This document shows positions 28,804 through 36,922 of a stretch of 64,000 nt of DNA, one piece after another (the stretch's first letter is position 1; every line of letters begins with the position of its first letter). The position numbers and the translations under genes were made by a program. This stretch comes from Salibaculum halophilum (lineage in GTDB: Bacteria; Pseudomonadota; Alphaproteobacteria; Rhodobacterales; Rhodobacteraceae): NCBI RefSeq assembly GCF_002094885.1, contig NZ_MSIT01000001.1, positions 124,001 through 188,000 on the forward strand, written 5' to 3'. The notes under the pieces were generated by a model, which was not told the origin of the DNA, made no database searches, and worked only from the letters and a program-made list of their open reading frames with translations.

Positions 28804-29784
28804 ATGTGGGATTTCTCCATGAGCCGCGCCATGGGCATCATGCGCGCGACAACGCCGTTCCTCGTGTTCCGCATGGCGGTCTATTTCGGCATCGCGCTGG
28901 CCTATGTTCTGGTCACTGGCACCGGCGCCGGGATCGGCTGGGGAATCGGCAATTTAGGCGACGAAGAGTTCCGCGCCGGATCGACGTTCTATGGCGGGAT
29001 CGCCGGCTTCGGCCTGACCGCGGGGGTGATCTACTTCCTGCGCGAATACCTGCTTTACGTGGTCAAGGCCGGCCACATCGCCGTCATGGTCGAGATGATC
29101 GACGGGCGAGACCTGCCGCGAGGCAAGGGGCAGATCTCCTACGCAAAGGACATCGTGACCGCGCGCTTCGGCGAGGCCTCGGTCCTCTTCGCGGTGGATC
29201 AGCTGGTCAAGGGCGTGATCCGGGCCATTACCGGGCTGGTGCAGGGCCTGATGAATTTCCTGCCGGTCCCCGGGCTGGACCGGATCATGGGCGTTGTGCG
29301 GGCCTACCTGCGCCTGGCGGTTGGCCTGATCGACGAGGTCATCCTGGCCCACGGTATCCGCACCCGGGCCGAGAACCCCTGGGACAGCGCGCGCGAGGCG
29401 CTGGTGCTTTACGGCCAGAACGGCGGGCCGATGCTGCGCAACGCGGCCTGGCTGACGCTGTTCACCTACGGGCTGTCGATCCTCGTCTTCCTGGTCATGC
29501 TGGCCCCGGCGGCCCTGGTCGTCTACCTCATCCCGGGCGCGTGGTCGGCCGGCGGGCTGGTCTTTGCCTTCGTCTTTGCCTGGGCGGTCAAGGCCGCGCT
29601 GATCGAGCCCTTCGCCATCGCCTGCCTGCTGCAGGCCTTTTTCACCATCATCGACGGTCAGACGCCAAACCCCGACTGGGAGGCGAGGCTCGACGGGGCT
29701 TCGCGCAAGTTCGCCCGGATCAAGGATCGCGCCATGAACTGGACCACCGGCGGCCGCGCCCCGGACGCTACCGCCGACGCCTGA
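28804..29784 (+). CDS. Multi-pass membrane protein of unknown function
   Basis: This 326-residue protein has hydrophobic segments near residues 18-45, 58-85, 140-165, 215-245 and 250-275, so four to six membrane passes. A Gly-rich first hairpin (VTGTGAGIGWGIGNLG) and an amphipathic central part (VVKAGHIAVMVEMIDGRDLP, KGQISYAKDIVTARFGEAS) are notable. I recognise no established family. The start at 28804 (MWDFSMSRAMG) is supported by a G-rich ribosome binding site (CCAGGGGGCC). It follows tRNA-Gly and precedes the flavodoxin-like gene by 114 bp. Confidence 0.8.
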   Translation: MWDFSMSRAMGIMRATTPFLVFRMAVYFGIALAYVLVTGTGAGIGWGIGNLGDEEFRAGSTFYGGIAGFGLTAGVIYFLREYLLYVVKAGHIAVMVEMIDGRDLPRGKGQISYAKDIVTARFGEASVLFAVDQLVKGVIRAITGLVQGLMNFLPVPGLDRIMGVVRAYLRLAVGLIDEVILAHGIRTRAENPWDSAREALVLYGQNGGPMLRNAAWLTLFTYGLSILVFLVMLAPAALVVYLIPGAWSAGGLVFAFVFAWAVKAALIEPFAIACLLQAFFTIIDGQTPNPDWEARLDGASRKFARIKDRAMNWTTGGRAPDATADA

Positions 29785-29898
29785 GCGGCAGCAGAGCGCC
29801 GGCGCGCTTGTCTGACGCCTGCCCGGCGGGCTAAACTTCCACCGGCGGTGATTGGCGTGCGCGCGCCGCCCCGGATGCAACGAATGACGAGGTCCGCC

Positions 29899-30420
29899 AT
29901 GACCGTCCCCATCCTCTTTCAATCCATCGAGGGGCAGACCCGCAAGGTCGCCGATTTTGTCGCCGAGGTGGTGCGCGGCTCCGGCAAGACGCCGCAACCC
30001 GTCGACATGTCGGATCCGACGGTCGAGGTCCCGCTGGACGACGCCGAAAAGGTGATCCTGGCCGCCCCCGTCCACGAGCGGCGCCACCCGCAGGAATTCG
30101 AGCTTTTCCTGACCGCCAGCAAGAACGAGTTGGCCGCTCGGCAAACCCTGATGCTGTCCGTCAGCATGAACGCCGCCTTCCCCGAGGGCCGGGACGAGGC
30201 GCAGGACTACCTGACCGAGATGCAGATGCGCACCGGCTTCACCCCCGATGCCAGCGCGCTGGTGGCCGGGGCCGTGCAGACGCCGAAATACGACTATTTC
30301 GCTACCCAGGTCGTCCAGCACGTGGTGCTGAAGGGCAAGGACTTCGACGCCGAGGCGGCGGAACACGAGTTCACCGACTGGGACGCGCTGCGCGCCACGC
30401 TGACCGAGTTCCTCGCCTGA
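29899..30420 (+). CDS. Flavodoxin-domain protein (HemG-like)
   Basis: This 173-residue protein resembles menaquinone-dependent protoporphyrinogen oxidase HemG and related flavodoxin-fold proteins. The FMN phosphate loop is SIEGQTRKVADFV at the N-terminus. VILAAPVHERRHPQEFELFL and MLSVSMNAAFPEGRDEAQDY occupy the positions of later flavin-binding loops. The start at 29899 (MTVPILFQSIEG) has GAGGT upstream. A role in heme synthesis is possible but not proven, since many such proteins lack HemG activity. It is convergent with the acetyltransferase at 30424 with only three bases between stops. Confidence 0.7.
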   Translation: MTVPILFQSIEGQTRKVADFVAEVVRGSGKTPQPVDMSDPTVEVPLDDAEKVILAAPVHERRHPQEFELFLTASKNELAARQTLMLSVSMNAAFPEGRDEAQDYLTEMQMRTGFTPDASALVAGAVQTPKYDYFATQVVQHVVLKGKDFDAEAAEHEFTDWDALRATLTEFLA

Positions 30421-30423
30421 GGC

Positions 30424-31011
30424 CTACAGGATCGGCACCTGCGGCGCGGCATCGCGTGGCAGGACCCCGGTCAGGCGCGGATCGTCGGCCACCTCGACCT
30501 GGCGGGCATACGGCGTGAAGCCCGAGCGGATGTAGAAGGCCAGCGCGGCGGGGCTGTCGAGGCTGCAGGTATGGACATGGAACCGGGTGATCGACCCGGC
30601 CCAGGCCAGGTCCAGCGCCCGCTCCATCAGCCAGCGCCCGGCCCCCTGCCCCTGCAGCTGCGCCGCCAGCCCGAAATAGGCCAGTTCGCAGGCGCCGGCC
30701 ACGCGGAAGTCAAGCTCCAGCAGGCCAAGGTCCTGCCCGCCCTGCCGCAGCGAAAAGACCTGCACGTCGGGGTCGTGCAGGATGGCCCCCAGCGCCGCGT
30801 CCTCCAGGCTCAGCCGCGAGAACCACAACCAGTCGCGCCCCACGCGGGTGAACAGCGCGCGATACCAGGCCGGGTCGGGGCGGTCATGGGCCACCAGGTC
30901 GGCCGCGACCGGTGGCACGGGCCGCGGCGCGGGGCGCTGGACCATCTGCAGGTGCGTGACCACCGCGGCCAGCTTGCCCGGCGGGACGTCCCGAAGCCCG
31001 TCGAGCAGCAT
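30424..31011 (-). CDS. GNAT-family N-acetyltransferase
   Basis: The 195-residue protein has the GNAT core ELAYFGLAAQLQGQGAGRWLM (motif A, acetyl-CoA binding) and TCSLDSPAALAFYIRSGFTP (motif B). An N-terminal segment of about 70 residues precedes it. The ATG at 31011 shares one base with the stop of the upstream Lrp-ligand-domain gene (TGATG), so the two are coupled. The acceptor is unknown; a small molecule sensed or produced together with the partner gene would fit. Confidence 0.85.
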   Translation of the reverse strand: MLLDGLRDVPPGKLAAVVTHLQMVQRPAPRPVPPVAADLVAHDRPDPAWYRALFTRVGRDWLWFSRLSLEDAALGAILHDPDVQVFSLRQGGQDLGLLELDFRVAGACELAYFGLAAQLQGQGAGRWLMERALDLAWAGSITRFHVHTCSLDSPAALAFYIRSGFTPYARQVEVADDPRLTGVLPRDAAPQVPIL

Positions 31012-31250
31012 CAGAAGGCCTTGAATGTCAGGGTCGTCAGGCTGCGTTCGATGCCATCGATGTCGAGCAGGTTCTCGTTGATATAATGCCCGACGTCGGC
31101 GGTTTCGGGAACGTAGAGCTTCATCAGCAGGTCCCACTCGCCCGACGTCGAGTAGAGCTCGGAGTGGATTTCGCGGAACGCGATGGCATCGGCCACGCGG
31201 TAGGTGGTGCCGGGGCGGCAGCGGATCTGGACGAAGACACAGGTTGTCAT
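31011..31250 (-). CDS. Stand-alone Lrp/AsnC ligand-binding (RAM) domain protein
   Basis: This 79-residue protein (MTTCVFVQIRCRPGTTYRVA at the N-terminus, then GEWDLLMKLYVPETADVGHY and GIERSLTTLTFKAF) is the C-terminal amino-acid-binding domain of Lrp/AsnC regulators without the DNA-binding half. Such proteins can form octameric rings and may modulate full-length Lrp proteins. The start at 31250 was chosen because upstream residues do not match the family. It is first of a two-gene unit with the acetyltransferase. Confidence 0.88.
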   Translation of the reverse strand: MTTCVFVQIRCRPGTTYRVADAIAFREIHSELYSTSGEWDLLMKLYVPETADVGHYINENLLDIDGIERSLTTLTFKAF

Positions 31251-31433
31251 GGCGCGGGTCCTTGCGGTTTCGGCGCAGGCTGGCACGGGCGCGCGCCAGG
31301 GGCAATGCGATGTCGCCGCGCGGTCACGCTCCGGCGCGGGCCGCATGCAACGGGGACCGGGGGCGCTGGTCCACGCATCCGAAAGGCGCTACAAGAAGAA
31401 ACGGGTGCCGCGCGCAGCAGACAGGAGTTGCAT

Positions 31434-32264
31434 ATGACCAAGGCCATGTTCGTGATGTCGACCGGGCGCTGTGCGACGCAGTTCCTGGCCCATGCCCTCG
31501 AGGACCGGGCGGGGGACGTCGTGGTCGAACACGAGCCCATCGGGCCCCGCTATCGCCCGCGCCTGGGCTATCGCAAACCCAACAAGCTCTACGAGACGCT
31601 GGGCCGAAACCTGCACATCCAGCGCAAATTCTTCGAGGTCGAGGAGCACCTTTCCGCCGGACGGCGGTATGTCGACGTGGGCTGGCCCACCTTCGCCTGG
31701 CTGGACTACCTCGAAGCCCGTTTCGGCGACCGGTTCGAATTCATTCACCTGGTACGGAATCCTTTCCACGTCGCGGCATCCACCCTGACCCACGGGGCCT
31801 TTGCCGGACGCGAGGACATGCGAACGCGAACCTGTTTCATCCGCGGCACCGACCGCAAGGTCATCCACGGCGAATTCGCCGAGACCTATGACGACTTCAC
31901 CCCCTTCGAGAAAGCCCTCTACAGTTGGCTCGAGATCAACGCCCACGTACAGGGCGCCCATGACAAACCCGGCTTTCGAGGGTTGTTCCGGTTCGAGGAG
32001 CTGTTCTCGGGCGATAAAGGGGCGCTGGATGGCATCGCGGCCACGATCATGGGCCGCCCCATTACCGGCCTGACATCCGATCCTTATGACCAGCACAGCG
32101 GGCGACTGAAGGCGGGAATAGAACTAAGAAACGAGGCCCTGCATCGCACCGTCGTTGATCGCGCGGTTTCCCTGGGTTATGACCGGGACGATCTGGAGAG
32201 CTCGCTCGATGTGCCGGAACTGGAAGCGCTCTACATGGCCAAGCGGGTCGCAAAAGCCACCTGA
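31434..32264 (+). CDS. Sulfotransferase-family protein (P-loop)
   Basis: This 276-residue protein shows the sulfotransferase 5'-phosphosulfate loop as [17 protein letters not shown] at the N-terminus. A central 3'-phosphate element [21 protein letters not shown] is typical of PAPS-dependent sulfotransferases. ACAGGAG lies about 7 bp upstream of the ATG at 31434. It probably acts in the cytoplasm on a cell-surface glycan or similar acceptor, which cannot be identified here. The gene is upstream of hisB and is probably independent of it. Confidence 0.75.
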   Translation: MTKAMFVMSTGRCATQFLAHALEDRAGDVVVEHEPIGPRYRPRLGYRKPNKLYETLGRNLHIQRKFFEVEEHLSAGRRYVDVGWPTFAWLDYLEARFGDRFEFIHLVRNPFHVAASTLTHGAFAGREDMRTRTCFIRGTDRKVIHGEFAETYDDFTPFEKALYSWLEINAHVQGAHDKPGFRGLFRFEELFSGDKGALDGIAATIMGRPITGLTSDPYDQHSGRLKAGIELRNEALHRTVVDRAVSLGYDRDDLESSLDVPELEALYMAKRVAKAT

Positions 32265-32282
32265 GGCAGCGATACTACTTGG

Positions 32283-32311
32283 TTGGCGGAGGCTCCCGGA
32301 GGCCCTATAAG
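32283..32311 (+). promoter_or_regulatory. Putative promoter of hisB-hisH
   Basis: TTGGCG (32283-32288) and TATAAG (32306-32311) are 17 bp apart, ending about 33 bp before the hisB ATG. Confidence 0.5.
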
Positions 32312-32344
32312 CACCATAACCAGAACCTGAAAGGCGCCGCCGCA

Positions 32345-32932
32345 ATGCGCAAGGCCGCGATCAGCCGCACGACCGCCGAGACCGGGATCACCGTCGAGAT
32401 CGACCTCGACGGGACCGGCCAGTATGACAACCGCACCGGCGTGGGGTTCTTCGACCACATGCTCGACCAGTTGTCGCGACATGCGCTGATCGACATGTCG
32501 GTGCAGGCGACGGGCGATCTGCACATCGACGCGCACCACACGGTCGAGGACTGCGGCATCGCGCTTGGCCAGGCGCTGGTGCAGGCGCTGGGCGACAAGC
32601 GTGGCATCTCCCGCTACGGGGAATGTCACCTGGCCATGGACGACGCGCAGGTGCGCTGCGCGCTGGACCTGTCGGGCCGGCCCTACCTGGTCTGCAATCT
32701 GAACCTGCCCGCCGAGCGGATCGGCACCTTCGACACAGAGCTCGTGCGCGAGTTCTTCCAGGCGCTGGCCACGCACGGCGGCATCACGCTGCACATCAAC
32801 CGGCTGCACGGGTTCAACAGCCACCACATCGCCGAGGCCGCCTTCAAGGCCGTCGCGCGCGCCCTGCGGCAGGCGGTGGAACCGGACCCGCGCAAGGGCG
32901 ATGCCATCCCCTCGACCAAGGGGGCGCTGTGA
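32345..32932 (+). CDS. hisB: Imidazoleglycerol-phosphate dehydratase
   Basis: HisB dehydrates imidazole glycerol phosphate in histidine synthesis. The 195-residue monofunctional enzyme has the two metal-binding signatures [15 protein letters not shown] / [20 protein letters not shown] and the second half [20 protein letters not shown]. The stop overlaps the hisH GTG start. Confidence 0.97.
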   Translation: MRKAAISRTTAETGITVEIDLDGTGQYDNRTGVGFFDHMLDQLSRHALIDMSVQATGDLHIDAHHTVEDCGIALGQALVQALGDKRGISRYGECHLAMDDAQVRCALDLSGRPYLVCNLNLPAERIGTFDTELVREFFQALATHGGITLHINRLHGFNSHHIAEAAFKAVARALRQAVEPDPRKGDAIPSTKGAL

Positions 32933-33567
32933 CCACCGCGCTGATCGACTACGACAGCGGCAATCTGCACTCGGCTCAGAAAGCCTTCGAGCGCATGGCG
33001 CGCGAGGTGGGCGCGGGCGATGTCGTCGTCACCTCGGACCCCGACACGGTGCGCCGGGCCGACCGCGTGGTGCTGCCCGGCGACGGGGCCTTTCCCCATT
33101 GCCGCGACCAGTTGTTCGGCCTGTCGGGCATGGCCGAGGCGGTGACCGAGGCCGTCGAGACCCGCGCCGTGCCCTTCCTCGGTATCTGCGTGGGCATGCA
33201 GATGCTGGCGACGACGGGCCATGAATACAGCGAAACGCCCGGCTTCGGCTGGATTCCGGGCGAGATTTGCCGGATCACCCCCGACGATCCCGCCCTGCCG
33301 GTGCCGCACATGGGCTGGAACGACCTGCGGGTGGACCGCGCGCACCCGGTACTGGCCGGGCTGGACCAGGGCGATCACGCCTATTTCGTCCACAGCTGGG
33401 CGATGCGGGTCGCCGACCCCGGCCACCTGATCGCGCATGTGGACTACGGCGGACCGGTCACCGCGGTCGTGGGCCGCGACACCATCGTCGGCACCCAGTT
33501 CCACCCGGAAAAGAGCCAGGCCACCGGCCTGCGCCTGATCGCCAATTTTCTGTCCTGGCGGCCCTGA
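32929..33567 (+). CDS. hisH: Imidazole glycerol phosphate synthase, glutamine amidotransferase subunit
   Basis: HisH releases ammonia from glutamine for the HisF cyclase. The 212-residue class I amidotransferase has the nucleophile Cys (about C87) in [11 protein letters not shown] and the His/Glu pair in TQFHPEKSQ. The start is a GTG in a GTGA overlap with hisB. The usual downstream partners hisA and hisF are absent; the Mrp operon follows instead. Confidence 0.95.
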   Translation: MTTALIDYDSGNLHSAQKAFERMAREVGAGDVVVTSDPDTVRRADRVVLPGDGAFPHCRDQLFGLSGMAEAVTEAVETRAVPFLGICVGMQMLATTGHEYSETPGFGWIPGEICRITPDDPALPVPHMGWNDLRVDRAHPVLAGLDQGDHAYFVHSWAMRVADPGHLIAHVDYGGPVTAVVGRDTIVGTQFHPEKSQATGLRLIANFLSWRP

Positions 33568-33617
33568 GCAGCGCTACGGCCCGCGCGGTGGGGGTAGTCA
33601 TTTCCGTCGGGATTCAA

Positions 33618-33646
33618 TTGCATCGGCCGCGCAATTGCAGCATATC
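33618..33646 (+). promoter_or_regulatory. Putative promoter of the mnh operon with CAATTGCA repeats
   Basis: TTGCAT (33618-33623) and CATATC (33641-33646) are 17 bp apart. The octamer CAATTGCA occurs twice (33616-33623 and 33632-33639), overlapping the -35 and spacer, as a regulator site might. Confidence 0.4.
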
Positions 33647-33684
33647 TCGGGGAACGAAACAACGCGCAGGGGGCAGGCCGGCCG

Positions 33685-36546
33685 ATGAGCGAGGGAAACG
33701 TCTTTCTGATCATCATTGCGCTGTTGCCCTTTGCCGGGGCCCTGATACCGGGGCTGATGATCCGGGCCGGGCGCAATGCCTGCGCCAGTTTCACCGCCAT
33801 TCCGACGGCCCTTGCCCTGACCATGCTGATAGTGCTGGCCCCCGGCGTCATGCGCGGCGAGGTGATCCAGTACGAGTTGCAATGGCTGCCGCAACTCGGG
33901 CTATCGGCCTCGTTCTTCCTCGACGGGTTGGGGCTGCTGTTCGCGGGGATGATCCTCGGCGTGGGGCTGCTGATCACGCTCTATGCGCGGTTCTACCTGT
34001 CGGGCGAAGATCCGATGGGGCAGTTCTACACCTACCTGCTGCTGTTCCAGGGTGCGATGCTGGGCATCGTGCTGTCCGACAACATTCTGCTTCTGCTGAT
34101 CTTCTGGGAGCTGACCTCGCTGTCGTCCTTCCTGCTGATCGGCTATTGGAAGCACCTGCCCGAGGGGCGCCAGGGCGCGCGCATGGCGCTGGCCGTGACC
34201 GGCGCGGGCGGGCTGGCGATGATCGGCGGCATGCTGATCCTCGGCAACATCGTGGGCAGCTACAACCTGACCGACATCCTCGCCGCAGGCGACCAGATCC
34301 GGGCGCATGAGTGGTACATGCCCGCACTGATCCTGATCCTGCTGGGCGCCTTCACCAAGTCGGCGCAGTTCCCCTTCCATTTCTGGCTGCCCCACGCCAT
34401 GGCCGCGCCGACGCCGGTGTCGGCCTACCTGCACTCGGCCACCATGGTGAAGGCGGGGGTCTTCCTGCTGGCGCGGATGTGGCCCACGCTGGCCGGCACC
34501 GAGGCCTGGTTCTACATCGTTGCAACCGTGGGCCTGATCACCATGGTGCTGGGCGCGGTGATCGCGCTGTTCAAGGATGATCTCAAGGCGCTGCTGGCCT
34601 TCTCGACCGTCAGCCACCTGGGCCTGCTGACCATGCTGCTGGGCTTCGGCACCGAGGCCGCAGCCATCGCCGCGACCTTTCACATCATCAACCACCTGAC
34701 GTTCAAGGCCGCGCTCTTCATGACGGCCGGCATCGTCGATCACGAGGCGCATACCCGCGACATCAAGCGGCTGGGTGGGCTGGCCCGGCTCATGCCGGTC
34801 ACGACAGTCATCGGCACCGTTGCGGCGCTGTCCATGGCCGGGATACCGATGTTCAACGGCTTCATTTCCAAGGAAAAGATGCTGGAAGAGGCCGCGCATA
34901 CGGTCTGGTATGACAATCCCTGGATCGTGCCCGCGCTGGCCACGCTGGGGGCGCTCTTCTCGGTGGCTTATTCGCTGCGCTTCATCTTCCATGTCTTCGG
35001 CGGGCCGGTGCGCGACGACTACCCGGCCAAGCCGCATGACCCGCCCTTCGGCATGTGGGCCGCGCCGGCGCTGCTCTGCGTGCCGGTGGTGGTCATCGGG
35101 GTGCTGCCGCATCTGGCCGAACCGCTGGTCAATGTCGCCGCCGGGGCCGTCACCGGCGTGGAACAGCACGCGCACCTCAAGCTTTGGCACGGGCTGACCC
35201 CGGCGCTTTACATGTCGGTCATCGCGGTGATCGGCGGCGCCGTCCTGCTTTTGCTGCACCGCCCGCTGGACCGCGCCTGGATTGCCGCGCCGCGCCCCGA
35301 GGCCAAGGTGATCTTCGACGCGCTGATCGGCGCCGCGGTCACCCTGACCCGGGGCGTGACCGACCGCCTGTTCACCGGTCAGATCAGCCGGTATCTGGCA
35401 ATCTTCGTCGCGGCCTCGATCGCGCTGGGGCTGGCGGCCTTCACCGGCGGCGGCCTGGCCCCCGCCAACCGTGCGCCCCTTCCCGTCGATCCGATTGTCT
35501 GGGTCGGCTGGCTGCTGCTGATCGGCGCCACGGCCCTGGTCGTGGTGATGCACCGCCACCGGTTCCGCGCGCTTGTGCTGATCGGGGTGATCGGCCTGAT
35601 GATCGCCTCGGGCTTCGTCTTCCTGTCGGCCCCGGACCTGGCGCTGACCCAGATCTCGGTCGAGACGGTCACCATCATGCTGCTGCTGATCGCGCTGCAC
35701 TTCCTGCCAAAGGAAACCCCGGCCGAGAGCGGCCCCGGCCTGCGCCTGCGCGACGGCGCCATCGCCACGGCCGCGGGGGGCGCCGTGGCGGCGGTGGCCT
35801 ACACCTTCATGCGGCGCGACGTCGACACGATCTCGGACTATCACCTTGCCAATTCCTACGAGGGCGGCGGCGGCACCAACGTCGTCAACGTCATCCTCGT
35901 GGATTTCCGCGGCTACGACACCTACGGCGAGATCATCGTGTTGGGCATCGCCGGGCTGATCATCTACGCGGTCATGGAGACCCTGCTGAACGGCCCGGCC
36001 GCGCGGCGGCTGCGCGCCATGGAACTGTCGCAGGACCGCTCGCGCGACCGCCACCCGCTGATGATGGTGGTCGCCACCCGCGTAATGATGCCCATCGCGC
36101 TGATGGTGGGCATCTACATCTTCCTGCGCGGCCATAACCAGCCCGGCGGCGGCTTCGTGGCGGGGCTTGTCGTCTCGATCGCGCTGCTGATGCAATACAT
36201 GGCCTCGGGCTTTGCCTGGACGCAGAACCGCCAGCGGATCAAGTATCACACCATGATCGGCTGGGGCGTCCTCATCGCCGGGCTGACCGGCGCGGGCGCC
36301 TGGCTGGCCGGCAAGCCCTTCCTGACCAGCGCCTTCGGCTACGTCCACTGGCCGCCCATCGAGGAGTTCGAGCTGGCCACCGCCATGGCCTTCGACCTCG
36401 GCGTCTTCCTGGCCGTGCTGGGGGCGGTGATGCTGATGCTCTACAGCCTGTCGCGGCTGGCCCGCCACGCCGGCGAGACCGTCAACCTGGAACCTATGGA
36501 CTACGACCCCGTGGTGCGCGAGGACAAGCGCGAGGAGGAGGCCTGA
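33685..36546 (+). CDS. mnhA: Na+/H+ antiporter subunit A (MrpA with fused MrpB domain)
   Basis: This is the largest subunit of the multisubunit Mrp antiporter in the inner membrane, 953 residues. Residues about 1-500 are a NuoL-like proton-channel domain (LLLIFWELTSLSSFLLIGYWKH is split here into FWELTSLSSFLLIG; also FPFHFWLPHAMAAPTPVSAY, STVSHLGLLTMLLG and FNGFISKEKMLEEA). After a MrpA C-terminal part (NVVNVILVDFRGYDTYGEI) comes the MrpB domain (HNQPGGGFVAGLVVSIALLM). The fusion is the group-2 (PhaAB) arrangement of alphaproteobacteria. Five further subunits follow. Confidence 0.95.
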   Translation: MSEGNVFLIIIALLPFAGALIPGLMIRAGRNACASFTAIPTALALTMLIVLAPGVMRGEVIQYELQWLPQLGLSASFFLDGLGLLFAGMILGVGLLITLYARFYLSGEDPMGQFYTYLLLFQGAMLGIVLSDNILLLLIFWELTSLSSFLLIGYWKHLPEGRQGARMALAVTGAGGLAMIGGMLILGNIVGSYNLTDILAAGDQIRAHEWYMPALILILLGAFTKSAQFPFHFWLPHAMAAPTPVSAYLHSATMVKAGVFLLARMWPTLAGTEAWFYIVATVGLITMVLGAVIALFKDDLKALLAFSTVSHLGLLTMLLGFGTEAAAIAATFHIINHLTFKAALFMTAGIVDHEAHTRDIKRLGGLARLMPVTTVIGTVAALSMAGIPMFNGFISKEKMLEEAAHTVWYDNPWIVPALATLGALFSVAYSLRFIFHVFGGPVRDDYPAKPHDPPFGMWAAPALLCVPVVVIGVLPHLAEPLVNVAAGAVTGVEQHAHLKLWHGLTPALYMSVIAVIGGAVLLLLHRPLDRAWIAAPRPEAKVIFDALIGAAVTLTRGVTDRLFTGQISRYLAIFVAASIALGLAAFTGGGLAPANRAPLPVDPIVWVGWLLLIGATALVVVMHRHRFRALVLIGVIGLMIASGFVFLSAPDLALTQISVETVTIMLLLIALHFLPKETPAESGPGLRLRDGAIATAAGGAVAAVAYTFMRRDVDTISDYHLANSYEGGGGTNVVNVILVDFRGYDTYGEIIVLGIAGLIIYAVMETLLNGPAARRLRAMELSQDRSRDRHPLMMVVATRVMMPIALMVGIYIFLRGHNQPGGGFVAGLVVSIALLMQYMASGFAWTQNRQRIKYHTMIGWGVLIAGLTGAGAWLAGKPFLTSAFGYVHWPPIEEFELATAMAFDLGVFLAVLGAVMLMLYSLSRLARHAGETVNLEPMDYDPVVREDKREEEA

Positions 36547-36547
36547 C

Positions 36548-36922
36548 ATGGAGATGATCGTCGCCAGCGCCGTGGGCGTGCTGACCGCCGCCGGGGTCTA
36601 CCTGGTGATGCGCCTGCGCGCCTTCCCTGTGATCCTGGGGCTGGCGCTGCTGTCCTACGCGGTCAACGTGTTCCTGTTTTCGGCCGGCAAGCTGACCACG
36701 GACATGCCGCCGATCCTGTCGCCCTACGGCGAGGCGAGCTATACCGACCCGCTGCCGCAGGCACTGGTGCTGACGGCGATCGTCATCTCCTTCGGGATGA
36801 CGGCGGTGCTGGTCATGGTCGCGCTGGGGTCCTTCCTGGAATCCGACAGTGACCGCATCAACCTGGGCCGGTCCGAGAACGCCCCGATGCCGGACGACGA
36901 CGGCGAAGGGGACGCGACATGA
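36548..36922 (+). CDS. mnhC: Na+/H+ antiporter subunit C
   Basis: This NuoK-like subunit is 124 residues with three helices. It starts one base after mnhA (MEMIVASAVGVLTAAGVYLV). FPVILGLALLSYAVNVFLFS and DPLPQALVLTAIVISFGMTA are the typical MrpC/NuoK stretches. The stop overlaps the mnhD start (ATGA). Confidence 0.95.
   Translation: MEMIVASAVGVLTAAGVYLVMRLRAFPVILGLALLSYAVNVFLFSAGKLTTDMPPILSPYGEASYTDPLPQALVLTAIVISFGMTAVLVMVALGSFLESDSDRINLGRSENAPMPDDDGEGDAT

Noticed and set aside
33901-36549. An 882-codon frame antisense to mnhA
   Set aside because: The translation is a His/Gln/Asp-rich shadow. MrpA is complete on the plus strand.
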